A DNA stretch of 64,000 nucleotides from positions 310,001-374,000 of the forward strand of contig JAQGEQ010000175.1 of the NCBI GenBank assembly GCA_034620365.1, in the 5' to 3' direction. The notes under the pieces are model-generated. The model was not told the origin of the DNA. It saw only the letters and a program-made list of their open reading frames with translations, and searched no databases. Origin of the DNA: Pegea sp. RAD2-039 (lineage: Eukaryota > Chordata > Thaliacea > Salpida > Salpidae). Position numbers and translations under genes: made by a program. Position 1 is the stretch's first letter. Every line of letters begins with the position of its first letter. This document shows, piece by piece, positions 1 to 13,700 of this stretch.

Positions 1-3000
1 AAAAACCTTTAAAAAATGTCATCATTTTTAATTAGATCAATGCTTAACTGGTTTGATGCTAAAACTTAATTAAATATTCTTTTAAATTTCTGAAATATTT
101 ATATTTTCATCTAGAATACTTATAAGAGATGATAAACTTGGTTTAAAAATACTAAGGAACAACATAATTGATGACATATATCTTTACCTAAACTTATGAT
201 AATAGTTTATTCAAGATACCTTTTGCTGTTCACCTTATTTAGTAAATAAACATGGAAACGCTGTTTTTCAAGTATTCAAACCGATAAGTCTGTTCACAGA
301 AGAAACTATTCAATTTATCGAAGAGTAAATGTAAAGTATGTTATATTCAAGAGGTTTTCAATATTTACATTTATATTAAGTGTAAATACCTTACATTTAC
401 TTCATTAAATTTTAACTCAGCTACTTTAAGCTGAAATAAAAAGTTTCAGAGCTTAAAAGCTTTTAGTTTGCTTGCATTCTCTGTGGTTATGAAAGAATAT
501 TCCTCTATATTGCAGCTTTTAATACAGCCAAGCCTTCTGCAATTTTACTGAAAGCAGTTTTAATGAAACCAGATTTATGAAAAAAAAATTGTGTAGAAAT
601 GTAAAAAAGGTTTTAACGGTTGAATTATAATCATCTGACAATAAAACCTCTCAGGTATTTTTTAAGTAAATAAAAAGAAATAGTTTCATTGATTTTATAT
701 AATAAAGTATTTTTTAAAATGGTTTGTCGCTTTAAACCAAAGTATGTCAATTTCCAAAATGAAATAATAGATTAAAATTTGTTATTAGTTTTTATCGACT
801 AATCTATCAAACTTGAAATTTAAAAGCTCTTTAGAAAAGTTACAAATTCTTAGATCTATACTTCAATAATTAATTATTTAAAAAGAATAAAAACTGAAAG
901 TAAAGGATTAGATAAAGATGTACAAATATCATATGAGTTGATATACTGTATAAACCAAAATACACTTCCTTTTTTTATAAATCATCAAGTTTAATTATGA
1001 ATTAATAACAAAACAATAAATAAAGGAAATTTGAACATAATTAAATTAAGAAAAAGGCGTTTTTCGATTACGTCTTTGTTTATAGAAAATTTACTTGTTT
1101 TTATTCTTTAGCTAACAATAAAATTTCACAAGGATTTATAAAAAGGTAATCTTTGTTAAAAATTTATTTTATTTAAAGAATGAAATTTAATTGTAAATTG
1201 AAAATCAATATTTTAACAAATCATATTTAAGTTATTAAAGTTGTTTGTGATTGTAAATATTTCGAAATATTGCAAGAGTTTTCTGGTAAATTTTTGTTGT
1301 AAGCCTCATAATAAGCTTGAACTATTTTTAGTTCTGTTTTTTTTTAATCTATAGATACAATCAGATAAGAGATAAAGTGTTTTTCTTTCACACATTTTTT
1401 ATTAAATATGATTATTTACCAGTGCCACAAAACTAATGAAAAAATCTGTTTTATTTTTCAAGAATAATTCTCCTATTGTATTTTTTAATAATTTAAACTT
1501 AAATGCAAATATTTCATCTTTAAATATTTTTAGAAATAGTAATATTTCATCAAAACAATTTTGCAATTAAAGAATATTTATGATGTGAAAGATATTCTCA
1601 AAGTTATACTCTTGAAGAAGACCAAATTGTGAACAAATAGTAAAGTTGAAATATTCAGTTTGCTGATTTTCTGTGTTTTCTTTTAGAATGAAATCTTCTT
1701 AATTTGATCCTTATTTTAGCTTTTGTTGATGCATAAATTTATGTTTGGTTTTTTTTGTCACTTATACGTTGAGATTTATCTCGCTTAATATTTTTAAATT
1801 ATGTTTATTATTTTAATGACGAATTGAACGAATAAGGCGCCTAGACTTGTAAAACATTAAATGAGAAAAGCTTTGATCATTGAAACATTTGGCATCTATA
1901 TACACTCACTATAAAGCAAACTAATTTCATATAATTTGAAATTATAGACTAAAGTCTTAGCAAATTTTTATACCAAATCTATTAATAGAAGTTATACTTG
2001 TAGAACTACGATTATCTGATTGAAATATTGAATGGTAGCGTGTGCAACATTGACATTTATATTATTGATAATGAATGATATAAAGTTTTAACATTAAAAT
2101 ATTTTCAAGTATTTTTATTGTAATGTAAAGTGAGTTCTAATAAAATGTGTTATTTGCCTAGTTGTGGAAAGAAACATATTTTTGTTTCAGACTAAATAAC
2201 ATAACTTAAAAGAAAGCTTATTTGAGAAGATATACAATCATTAAAAATTATTTAAATTTCAGCAATAATAAAGACATCAGAATATTTGAATAACTTGAAA
2301 CTAAAGTTTTCTAGTTTTCAGGAAATTGTGGTTTGCATGAAATTGTAATAATCAACTTTCTACGATTTCTATCTATTCTATATCAAATGTGTTTATTAAA
2401 GAAAGGTTATTATAATCGAATAATAAATATAAAATGGTAATAATTTTATGGATAAATATAAAAGTTGTTTTTTTAGTAATTATTATTGGTTATCTTACTT
2501 TAAGAATTATATTCAAAGATATTATTAATATGAATAAAAAAATATATAATAATTTTGATCTATTTTTTTTAACTACTTCGATTTCTTTATATAAAAATAT
2601 TATTATTATGATCAAGCCAATATATTAAATCTATATATATCATGTTTATTAAAATTGTAATTTGAACTTGCTAGTCAAAAACAATTTTTCTATTATTGAC
2701 CTAAAAACTAAATCAATAATACTTGAATAATATTATTTGTGTAAGATAGTTAACTAAAAGGTCATTTTTTAGTTTTTTTTATTGAGATTTAAGTTTTAGA
2801 TTTTGTTTTGCATTGTATCTTTTTCATTTTGTATAATTTAAAATTTATTTTTTTGTCAAACTTTTGGTTATTTTTAAGGTAAATGTTTTTCAGCTTATGT
2901 GCTTTTAAAACTACGATTAGTTCATTGCAATCTAAATGTATTAAAAACACCTGCAGCAAATTTTTTTTTGTAGATTAAACTCTATTAAATATTTATTTAT

Positions 3001-4150
3001 TTATAATTCACTACTTAACGCTTTTCTTTAATATTTACAAGCCTTAAGCACAGATTAAACTTCTGTTTATATATTTTAATTTATTGTTTTCTGAGCTTGC
3101 TTTAAAAGCTTGCACAAAATCAACAAGTTGTTTCTAAGAATTGTAAAAATTTAATGATAGTAAGTTTACTAATAGTGTTAGAAAGTGTTTTAAAACAAAA
3201 TTATGGACAATAATTTTTGAATATTTTGAAAAATATATCTTAAAAAAAAACTAGTTATCATTCAGACAACTATATATAGTTTTATCTTTTTAACTTGCTC
3301 TTTTTCAAAGACTTTTTCTGATTATTTTACTACCATCATCTGTTTTTAATAATGATCTAAAGAGTAACTTTAAAGATATTATTTTCAAGTTATTTTACAA
3401 ATGATTAGTCTATGGCCTTTCTGACAATGTATTTTTGTTTTTTTAATTGGTTTAAATTATCTAATTTTAAATTTTCGGACATTTATCACTAGTGTTTTAC
3501 TCTCTATATATAAAAAAATTGATTTTAAATTATTCTAGAAACTGTTTTTGAGAAAAATTAAGTTAACTGTTCCATGATATTAACTTTTTATTTGAAATTA
3601 GAAAATTTTATTTATCTAATATTATTAATGTAAACAATTGCTAAAAATATTAGATCAATGTTTTTGCAAATAAATGAAATATTATAAAAAAGAAAGTATC
3701 AGGTTAATTTAATGATGCTTTAAATATAATCTTTAAGAGTTTTAATAAACTAATTTGATAATTTGTAAGATAATAATTTTTCTTGAAATTTATTTTTATA
3801 TATTCTTAATGCGTTTCATGTAATAAAGTAAATGACAAATTATTGCCTAAAATACTTTCAAATTATTCTTTAAAACATAAAAAATGCAAAATGTTGTAAT
3901 AACAAATAAACTTAACTTTTGAAGTTATAGCAATCTTATGCAATACTTTCAAAAACTTATTAACTAGTTTAATTTTACAAAAAAAATGCTCTATAAACAG
4001 TAAAATATCTCTTACGTTGTTTTTAATTTCTTATTTCAGCGATGTTCAATCTATTTATTATTTTTTTACAAAAAAAAAACTAAATGTTCTGAAGGATAAA
4101 AAGTGAAATTTAATTTAAAATTTTCATTTATAAAATATAAAAAGTAATTT
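1..4150. other. Upstream intergenic DNA, no gene seen
   Basis: This stretch is very AT-rich with many homopolymer runs. The longest open frame, 64 codons at 2434-2628, is made almost only of Ile, Leu, Phe, Lys and Asn codons, as chance frames in AT-rich DNA are. No tRNA, splice-bounded exon or transposon protein was recognised on either strand. Confidence 0.7.
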
Positions 4151-4345
4151 TGAAATATTGACCGCTAGATAGCGATAGAGATTTTACAAATATATACGGA
4201 ATCCTTTTCGCCAAAATATTTTAAGGCGAGAATTTTTTTTACACAAAAAGGCGGCATGACTCGGTGACACGGCCGAGTGAACAGCATTAGCTTCTCGTCT
4301 GCAGTTTTTTCGACAAATAGAGTTATAGCGAGCGTTTTCGATAAA
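4150..4345 (+). promoter_or_regulatory. GC-richer promoter or 5' UTR patch of the Eph gene
   Basis: About 400-600 bases before the Eph start codon the base composition changes: CG dinucleotides, rare elsewhere here, cluster (for example in ggcggcatgactcgg and gacacggccgag). The patch contains a perfect 6-base inverted repeat, ACTCGG and CCGAGT, at 4259-4264 and 4273-4278 around an 8-base loop. A promoter or 5' UTR role is inferred from position and composition only; no TATA box or initiator was singled out. Confidence 0.35.
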
Positions 4346-4745
4346 TTCTTTTTCTAACATTTTTACAGATGAAGCTGAAGCGATGCAAAAACTGTTTTAT
4401 TTGAGGTTTTCTCTTTTTGTTTTAATAACAGATGGTTCTGTTGAAGTTATTTTTTAACTTTTCCAGTTAATAAAGCAGTTTTTACACGTCGCGCTTGAGT
4501 GGTTTTCTTTTGTTAACTAACTTCTTCAAAATGTTAATTTTATTTTAGTTGAAATGTTATTTATAAATAAAAAAGCTTTAGAGTAACTTTGAAAAATTGA
4601 TTTAGTAGCTTTATTTACATCAGCAGTTTAGTTACAAAATGATTACTTCAACTTATAAAATGTCTTATGTTTTAGATTTTAAGCAAAACAATAAAAGAAG
4701 CAATTGTATTATTGTTAAAAGTTCAATTTAGATTTTTACTGAAAT

Positions 4746-7700
4746 ATGATATTGATACTCTCTAATAGACATCTCATTCCTCTACTGACTTGGATCATTT
4801 CCTCGTTGAGCATCGTTAAAGGATCAGAGTGTAAGTTAATATATTTCTTATATTGATAAAGTTACAATTGATCAGTAAGCATGCCTGAACAGCATTGTTT
4901 GTCTTTGTGAATTTGAAATTTAAATTAAATACTACAGTCATTTCACGGCGCTATTTACTTTCCATAACTTTCAAAACTTTTCTATAAAGTAACATTTGAG
5001 AAAATAAAACAAAAAGTTAAAAGTAAATAGCAAGTAAGATTATGCCTTGAGGCAGTTTTGTCTGCTTTTTCATTTCGACATTAAAATAAGAAATGAATCT
5101 AGAGACTCAGTCGAAATCTTACTTTTCATCCGTAGTAAAAAATTCGATTTGTGCGGGCTAAATTTAAGAAATTGAAAAAGATTGATTTAAATTCATGATA
5201 ACATGAGATATGTCAATGCATGTCTTGCTTCAACTTGTTTCTAATTTAAAACAACATAATATTTAGAAATTAGAACTTTGGTTTATTTTTGTTTTATTCA
5301 AATGATGAAAACAACAATTTAAAAGAACTTTCGATTGTAAATTAAATTGGTTTTCAGATTTTCGTTGAAATATTTAAATCGATTTAATTTTGAATATCGA
5401 GTGAAATAATTGAAAAATTATCTGCTTTCAAAGCTTTGAGCGTTTTTTTATTAAAATATCATTACTAACCTTTTTCAGCGTTCTTTATTTTTAATTTAAT
5501 GAATGCAGTGAATTGTATAGTTCAACGGCCGTTCGAAATAAAAAACACTTTTGTGAAAAATGACTAGAAAAACAAAAGTAAGGTTGCTTTTATCTCTCAC
5601 TTTGAATACATAGTTTACCTTTACTTTCATACAAGCGATAAAAATTCATTTGTGTTGTATACAAACTCAAGAAAATTATTTCCATCTCATTTGTTTGCGG
5701 TTTAGGTGTATAAATACGTTCTTATTATCAGTAAAACTTCTGACAAAAATCCTAAGTGATCTTATAACCATGAAAGTATTTCTTATTGAATACTTTTGCG
5801 CCGTTTATATGAACTTCTATTTGAGATTTGAAGTCAAGTAGTTATGTTGTAGTCTTGTTGAAAAAAAGAAGTTTTTCTAAATTTAGCAAGACACAAACTT
5901 TATTAGTAGATAATATTTCATCGCCTACGTTATTTAATCATTCAAAAATTATTTTTTTAATTTTAGTTTTTGTTATATTTTAAAACAAACTTTATTTAAA
6001 GTATATGAAGTCATAAACTAGAAAGCGTCGGTTTTAAAATGTCAAGTATCTTTTATTTGATAAATTTGTTTGTGATATTATTCACAGTGTTGTTCACTTC
6101 CAATTTTGAAGAACTGAAAATAAATACTTGAAAGCACATAATAAAAACCTTACAGCTATATTTTTCATCACGAACCTCTTATTCATTCTTCAAGTTTTTA
6201 TCAAATCTTCTGCTAACAAGTTCAGAGGTAACTTCATTTACAGAAAAACAAATTATAAAAGCATTACTAAGGAGATAAAACGATTTTTTTAGATGAAGAT
6301 TTGATTAAAAAGTGTCACACCGCAAACATTAACTGCTGGTAATTATGTAGATTTAATTTTGTGCTGTTTCACTACACTCAACAACCATATACCTGTTCCC
6401 ATGACCATAAGGTTTAATGTTGACTTCAAACAAACCACTTTTAAGATTTAAATTTTTTTATTAAATCATTCACAGTTCAATTTAATGCACAAGGTATATT
6501 TGAATTCTATCATTTTAATAACTGAGTCCACCAGTGTTACTAGTAGAATGACCTTGCCACTGAATATTGAAGGGTCACAGAATAAGTTTAAAGATATTTA
6601 CTTGGCTTCATGCCACTTATATCTGTCTGTTTTCATGCAAAATTTGCCCTGAAACTTTCCCTGGTTTAAATAGATATACTTATGCTGGGAGAAAAAACTA
6701 ATAGTATGCACCTAAAACTAAACAGACCTTAAAATACATTAATCACCATTAACTAGTAATGTTAGTTTGCTGTGTTGACGTTTTGATGGAAACAACGTCT
6801 CATTTGGCTCTCACAGTTTTTAGTATTATCGTTAAACAAAGTTTTGTTTTGTTCTTAATAGACATTTTCAAAGTGGATGACATGTGTCTGTTACAGCTGG
6901 CTTTTATACTTACAAACCTTGCTTGTTTGTAAATACATGTAAAGTAAAAATAGGGTAGCTGACGAAAACTTAAAATGTGTTAAACAATTTTTTTCAGTGA
7001 TTAATCTACAAGTTTAGTTTTCACAAAAATTGAACTTTAGAGACGATTTATTTGAGAAAGTTTTCTTCAACTTCTTCTACCTCTATAGACATTTTCAACA
7101 CCACTGGATTTAGCTTGTTGCATGTTGAAATAATGAACTTAAAATTGATTACTTGTCTTTGCACAGTTACTTTTTTTATATTTGTTACTGCTATGTCGAA
7201 ATCTTTATCGATTTTCGAAAAGTTGTTACTCAAATTATTTCCATGAATTTTGCGAGAATCAGTGCAGTGAAGTTTTGAAAGGTAGTTATTTTTGTGTTGT
7301 CAAATTTTAGGCGTCATTATAGAATCCATTTAAGAAATTATATCGCATCATATAACGCAAAACAATTAATTATAAATTAAATTTCGTTTCTCTAATAATT
7401 TTTAAAGATTTATATAATAAAACTTAACTTTTTGCTTTACATTTTTTGTAATTAAATGTTATTTCAAATGAAATAATACTTTTAATTAACTTCAAATTGC
7501 TCTTTTATAGTTAGTAACTTTTCTCAAACTTTTAAAATCTTGTAGTTTCAAGTATTGTAGAGTTTCAAAATTTAATTACAATATGTAAGTCAAACTATAT
7601 TGGTTTATCTTAAAACACTATCTTGATGTAATGATCTATAATTATCACATAGAGTAGTATAATGTAAACTTGTAAGATCTCACAAGCTTCAGGCTGTGTA

Positions 7701-10700
7701 ATAAATATTTAAAACTTTCAAAATGATATTGATTCAAAAAAGCTGTGATATAAAAACTGTTGAGACCAAATATATTAATTGAAGTAAAATTTCATTATCT
7801 ATAAAAAAGAAGAAATATTTTGAATGTAATTTATATTGAGTACTATTTAAGGAAAAATTCTTTTCCTGTTTTAAATAATTTTATGTTCACATCTTTAGTC
7901 AATATTTGATTTGTTGTGAGGAAAAATTTAAAGTTGAATTTTACAAATTGTTAAAAATATCAGGAGATGTATTCGAGTGAAAATTTATCTTTAAACCTCT
8001 ATTGATTTTTAACAAAATTTCAAAGATTAAGAACTCATTCTCAAACAAAAATGTTCAAATAACTTCTCTTTTAGCTTTGAATAATTTTAACTTGACACTG
8101 ATAATTTTAGTGATAAATTAGTCAGTTATTTCAGTCATCTGATCCATCATGCCAAGAAAATCAATTAAGTCAAACGTCTTGTACGAAGCCGTCCACAAGT
8201 TAAACGTGTTCGATCATTTGGTTTTTGTTGCTTCTCACCGGAACCAAGTATATAAGACATTTGACAAATGTTTGAAGAACAACCTATATCAGCCGATAAC
8301 TGTAAATGAAGCATGGTAAAGATCTTTAGAACTCAGAATCTGTACTATGCATGAAATAAAGTTTTTTTTTCTTAAGTATGTTGTTACAAGACATACAAAA
8401 TGAAAATGCGAAGTATTTTTAAAAGTCTCATTTGTACAGAATTGAAGTTCTTGTAACTAAACTTCTTGTGTAGATTTTAATGAGTCTTGATCCTGTTTGA
8501 ACTTCTTTTTCTCTTGTTTAGAATGTGCTGAGTGTCTTGCAAAGTAAATTTATTCTAAAGTTTTTCATGCATATCAATATTGCCTGTGATATCAAAACGT
8601 CTTGTTTGATTCATTTTCTTTTTCATTTGGTTTATTTTACTAAAAATTTACAGATAAAAAACTATATTCTATCTTAAAACAAAATACTTATTAGTACTTC
8701 TATTAAACACATACACACTTCCATTAATAAAACCATAATAATTTTTATATATTTTTCCCAAGTTTAAAAAATTTCATATAATTATAAATAGAATTTATCC
8801 TTGAAAAGTTTATTTTTTATTTTTTACTGTGATATAAATCATATGATTGAAAGTTTCAAGTTATCACCAAAAGATTAAAACTTAGTTTTGCTATAACTTG
8901 TGATTTCTATCTATCAGTTTTATCTCCTCAAGTTAGATTTCTTTCAAAGGTTTTGAGTTGAAAACTCAATGAAAGTATTCGAGGAGTTTTATTCCTATAA
9001 ATACTTCTTTGTGGATAGTTTGAATAAGTTATTGCTTTTGTTAAAGTTTTTCCATTTAACATCAGAATGGAAATGAATGGTTGAAACGAATCAAATTTTC
9101 TTAATCAAATAAAAAAAATTCTGCTTTAAAATTACCTTAAAAAAGTTTTTATACATTTTTTTTATGATACCATGAGATTATTTATCACAGTATAATTATT
9201 GTTTTCATTCAATTTTAGTTTTAATGTGTACAAGTCAAACCTGCTATTATGTTTACACTATTAGAAATGTGCTAATAGAAATCTGTTGATGGTATATCAC
9301 CGGTTTTTACTTGTATGCGTTGTCTAAGAAGTTGTAAAGAGAAATATTTTGTCATTCATCAGTTAAAGCTTTTGTGATAGTACTTGAAATTTCCACTTTG
9401 AACACACTTAAACTAGTGTATTGAAAGATAAACCATTTACATCGCTCACTTTTCATTTTATTACTTCTAAAAATGTATTCTGATAATGAACTTTAAAACG
9501 ATCACCTTATATATTCAATGTTTGAATTTCACAAACTGTTTTTATTTCAGTTTTAACTTCCATCTTTCTACTAAAATATTTGCTACTTTTAATTTTACTT
9601 CTAAAAAATTTTGAGTGTAAATTTTAGAAATTAAAAGGTAATTTTAGTTTTGATAGATCGATAAACCCTTTGAAAATTTAAGCTTTTTATTCATGTTGTT
9701 GAAAGTCTTTCTGTTAGAGTCATTTCTATAGATTTTTATTGTAGTAGTTGCCAAGATTTTTACTTTAAAGATTTTCACTAAAAATTGCAGAAACATATGT
9801 TAGGAAATCAATTGAAATTTATTGGTTTTTTTATTGAAGTCAAATGTTACAATATGTTCAGGTCATATAGAGTCAAGCAAATCTTATTTCCATTTATATA
9901 AATTATATTTTCTGTGGAGAAAACTTCCAATGCAATTTTACCATAGCAAAATTCAATAGGCTTTAAAAAATCTGTGACAAAACAACTTAGAATAATTTGT
10001 CGATATTTACAAACAAATTTTCAAACTTAAGAAATGTATTTTCAGATGTTTTATTGGATACAAGAGAAGCAATGTCTGATTTAGGCTGGGCGTTTTCATC
10101 ACTTTCAAGAGTAAGTTACTTCAAATTCTAGTTGATAATTAAGTAATTTTAAAAACTTTAATGTAAACACTAATAGTATTATGATAATGAAGCATCTATT
10201 TACAAACACATATAACATTTTTAATTAATCTACAAGTTTACATTGAGTGTAAACTTCACTTTAAAACAAATCTTTAAAATTTCAACTTCATATAACTAGT
10301 TAGAATAATATTTGTCAAAATTTCAAAAAGCGTGAATATAAAGATTTGAAATGTGAAATGTCTGTTTTTTGTCACGTCTGTACCGGGTGGCACTGATAAA
10401 ATTTCTTCTTGTTCCTTTTAATACTTCTTTCTTCGTTTAAATCCTTTCATAGGGCTACATTAATCAAACGTAAATGGTAAAACGTATTGAGTTGATAAAA
10501 TGAAATAAAAATGAAGATAACAAAGCATTTCATTAGGCAATTAATCTTCATTTATCTAGCATGAGATGCCTTATGATGGTCACTTGACCACAAAACCTGT
10601 TTAAAAATAGCAGCTGTTAGATTCACATAACCTTTCAGTAAATTGATTTAATTCAACTTGAGTTTTTTATATGAACATATTACTTAAAAGTTATGCAAAT

Positions 10701-13700
10701 CAGAGAGTATGAAGAGAATTGTTACTAATAATTAGTTACAGCTGAATTGATAACATCAGCTCTAAATGCAGCTTGGAAATTAGATAAGCTTGTTGTTAAT
10801 CACTTCTTTTTCTAATCAGAAATTTTAGCTACTGTTTTGATGAATTATTTTTATTACTTTCTCTAACTGCTTGGTTTTTTATGTAAAGTGGCAAGAGATG
10901 TCAGATCACGACAAAGATGGAATCGAAAGAAGAGTATTCCAAGTCTGTGAAGTGACGAAGAGAGAAAATGACAATTGGTTACGATCTGAGTATATTCAAG
11001 TTTTAGGAGCTGAACGGGTTTATGTGGAAATTGCTTTTACAATGAGGTAATCCTATTTAACTTCCATAAATTAAATCCTAAACTTCTATGATCCTTATAT
11101 GAAGATTTATAGAAAACTTAATTATTAAAATCTACCTCTTTTATATAAGATATCAATTCGCATTTCAACTGAAAATTTGAAGCTTTATTCATTCATGAAG
11201 TCAATTCATTATTTGAATAAAGTAATGTTAAAACCTTGATAAGCTCTTATAACTCTTGGTATAGCTGTTGAATTTATTATTAACTGAATTAGGAAACAAA
11301 ATTACTTGTAACTCTTTCTTTAAAGCATTATAACAGTTTTTATGCTACAAAAAATATTATTAATGAGTTTTGGTGTGTAGGTCATGCGATGGTGTAAGTA
11401 ACGTGGCAACTTGTAAAGAAACCTTTAATATGTATTACTATGAAACTGATAGTGATGAAGGAACAAGTACTTACCCTCCGTGGAACGAACAAACTTATAT
11501 CAAGGTCTTTACATCATTGTTATGTTTTGTTATAAAACGAAGATAAATTTACAAAAAAAAACTTTCTAAAATATTTTTTACATCCATCTATTTTCCCTCT
11601 TGTCTACGCTCCTTGCACTTGAGGCAAAACTGCCTGAAGTCTTCATTAAGTAAACCTCTTCAGCCAAATGCTGCTCTCTTTACTATTTCAACACTTTGTT
11701 TGTTTTGCGCCACACAACATTATTGTAAAGGCAATGAACAGTTCTTATAAAGATTTCTTTTAATTTTCATCATAAAATTTTTCAATTTCAACTAAATATT
11801 ACTTTCTATATTCGCCATTCAGTTAACTACCATCTTAAAACATTTAAAATTCTTAATTATATCAATCTCATCTGAAAATTAGTAGTAATTATTATTATTG
11901 ATACTTTTTAAGTAAGTTTACATTACTCAATGTAAATTCTTACGGTTAACCTATAAATTAAGTTACTGAAAAGTAATCATAATGTTAGATTATATCGAAA
12001 TGTTTCAGTGAGGCTATAACAGACCGTCGACTCATTATTGTGCTAAAGCTTAGAATAAAGTCGTTAAAGTTTTTGCAAGCACGAAACAGTTAACGGAGCG
12101 TAAAGCTTTTTGTGTGAAAATGGAGCAAGAAACAAATTATTGAACGATTTTCGTATACCAGGTGGACACTATAGCTGCTGATATTCGTTGGTCGCACAAA
12201 AACAGAAATGACAAAGATAAACAAAACGTGGAAGTTCGTGATATAGGACCATTGACTAAACGTGGTTTCTACCTTGCCATACAGGTTTGTTACTTCATAA
12301 GATGGATGAATTAACTCATAAAATAAAACTTCTGTCTGTTTACCTTACATTACAATCGTTCAACGTTTGCGTTAGATTATGTAGTCGCTGATCCATAGTA
12401 TGAAATAGAGGTAGTATTGGTGTATACTAAAAATTTCTTAATTGTCTATGTTTGAAAGTCTATTTGCTTTTACTTATTCGAAGTCTGGCTAGTATAAAGA
12501 AACCCCTCAATAGGATTTTCTATTCATTAAAAGTTTAGTGAAGAAAATCAAAAACTTACTGCCTCATAGTGTATTTGGTGATTTTGTTTCATACCTAGTG
12601 TGATATTCAAAAATTGTTCCACTTGATTACATTTGAAAATTGTACAGGATACTGGTTCTTGCATATCTCTCAACTATGTTCGAGTTTATTACAAATACTG
12701 CGAGGCTGAAGTTCAACGTTTAGCAAGCTTTGGTCGAACTATAACAGGTGCAGCTGTAATATCTCTTGTTGAAACCAAAGGAACTTGTGTTAAAGAAGCA
12801 GTGCCTGAAGTACGTTTGTTTCAGCATTTGTAAATATAAACTTTATAAATTTAAAAACAATTTTCAAAGAGTGAAACAAAACAACCGACTTTATACTGCG
12901 ATGGTAAAGGGAATTGGACTGTGCCTTCAAACAGATGTTTGTGTCGAGCCGGTTATCAAGCAAATCATAATCATTCAGCGTGTGAAGGTAGGTTCTTGTT
13001 CATATTTTAACCTAATTGTGTCATCAATTTTACATCAAGACTCACTAAATGTTTCTAAAACTGTTTTGAACACAAGTTCAATTTTCTTCATATTCTAGAT
13101 AACAATCAACATGTAGACTTAATATTTTGTAAGAACCGATTTTTACGTAGACAAATCGCTCAAATGTCTATATAAAAATGTGTTAAAAGATACTTTTGAA
13201 AATTCTAATAGATAAAAGAAAAGATATTTTCTTATCACAAACATCTAAACGTCTAAAAAGTCAAAAAAATTATATAGAAAGGTTTCTTGCAATTTGAAAC
13301 TATGCGAACTTATGCACATACAATGATAAACTCTACTCTTATTACGAGCTGGTGCCCGTCGGGCAGCTATCTACCCTTATCCATCAACTTGACCATACTA
13401 GCTGAACCTAGCAAACTGTACTTCTAAACAGTTGTTAAGTCATTTGGTGTTTACTCTACGTTTTGTTTCTACAACGTTTTGCAGCTGCAAATGCTTGCTT
13501 GATGATTTGGTTAAAAGATTTATGCTAAATCGAACTTGTGCTAATTAAAAACTGATTTTGGTTTGATGGGGTTTTGCGTTTGTTCGATTTTTTAAAGCTT
13601 TAATTCAATTGAGTTGTTAGAAAGTAGTTTTTTGAAATTAAATAGTTTTTTTTAGTAAGTTCAACTTTTGATTTTTATAAAAAGAACTAAGAATTTTGAT

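Noticed and set aside
2434-2628. 64-codon + strand frame as a membrane protein gene
   Set aside because: Its hydrophobic look comes from AT-rich codons. There are no splice or poly(A) signals and no family likeness.
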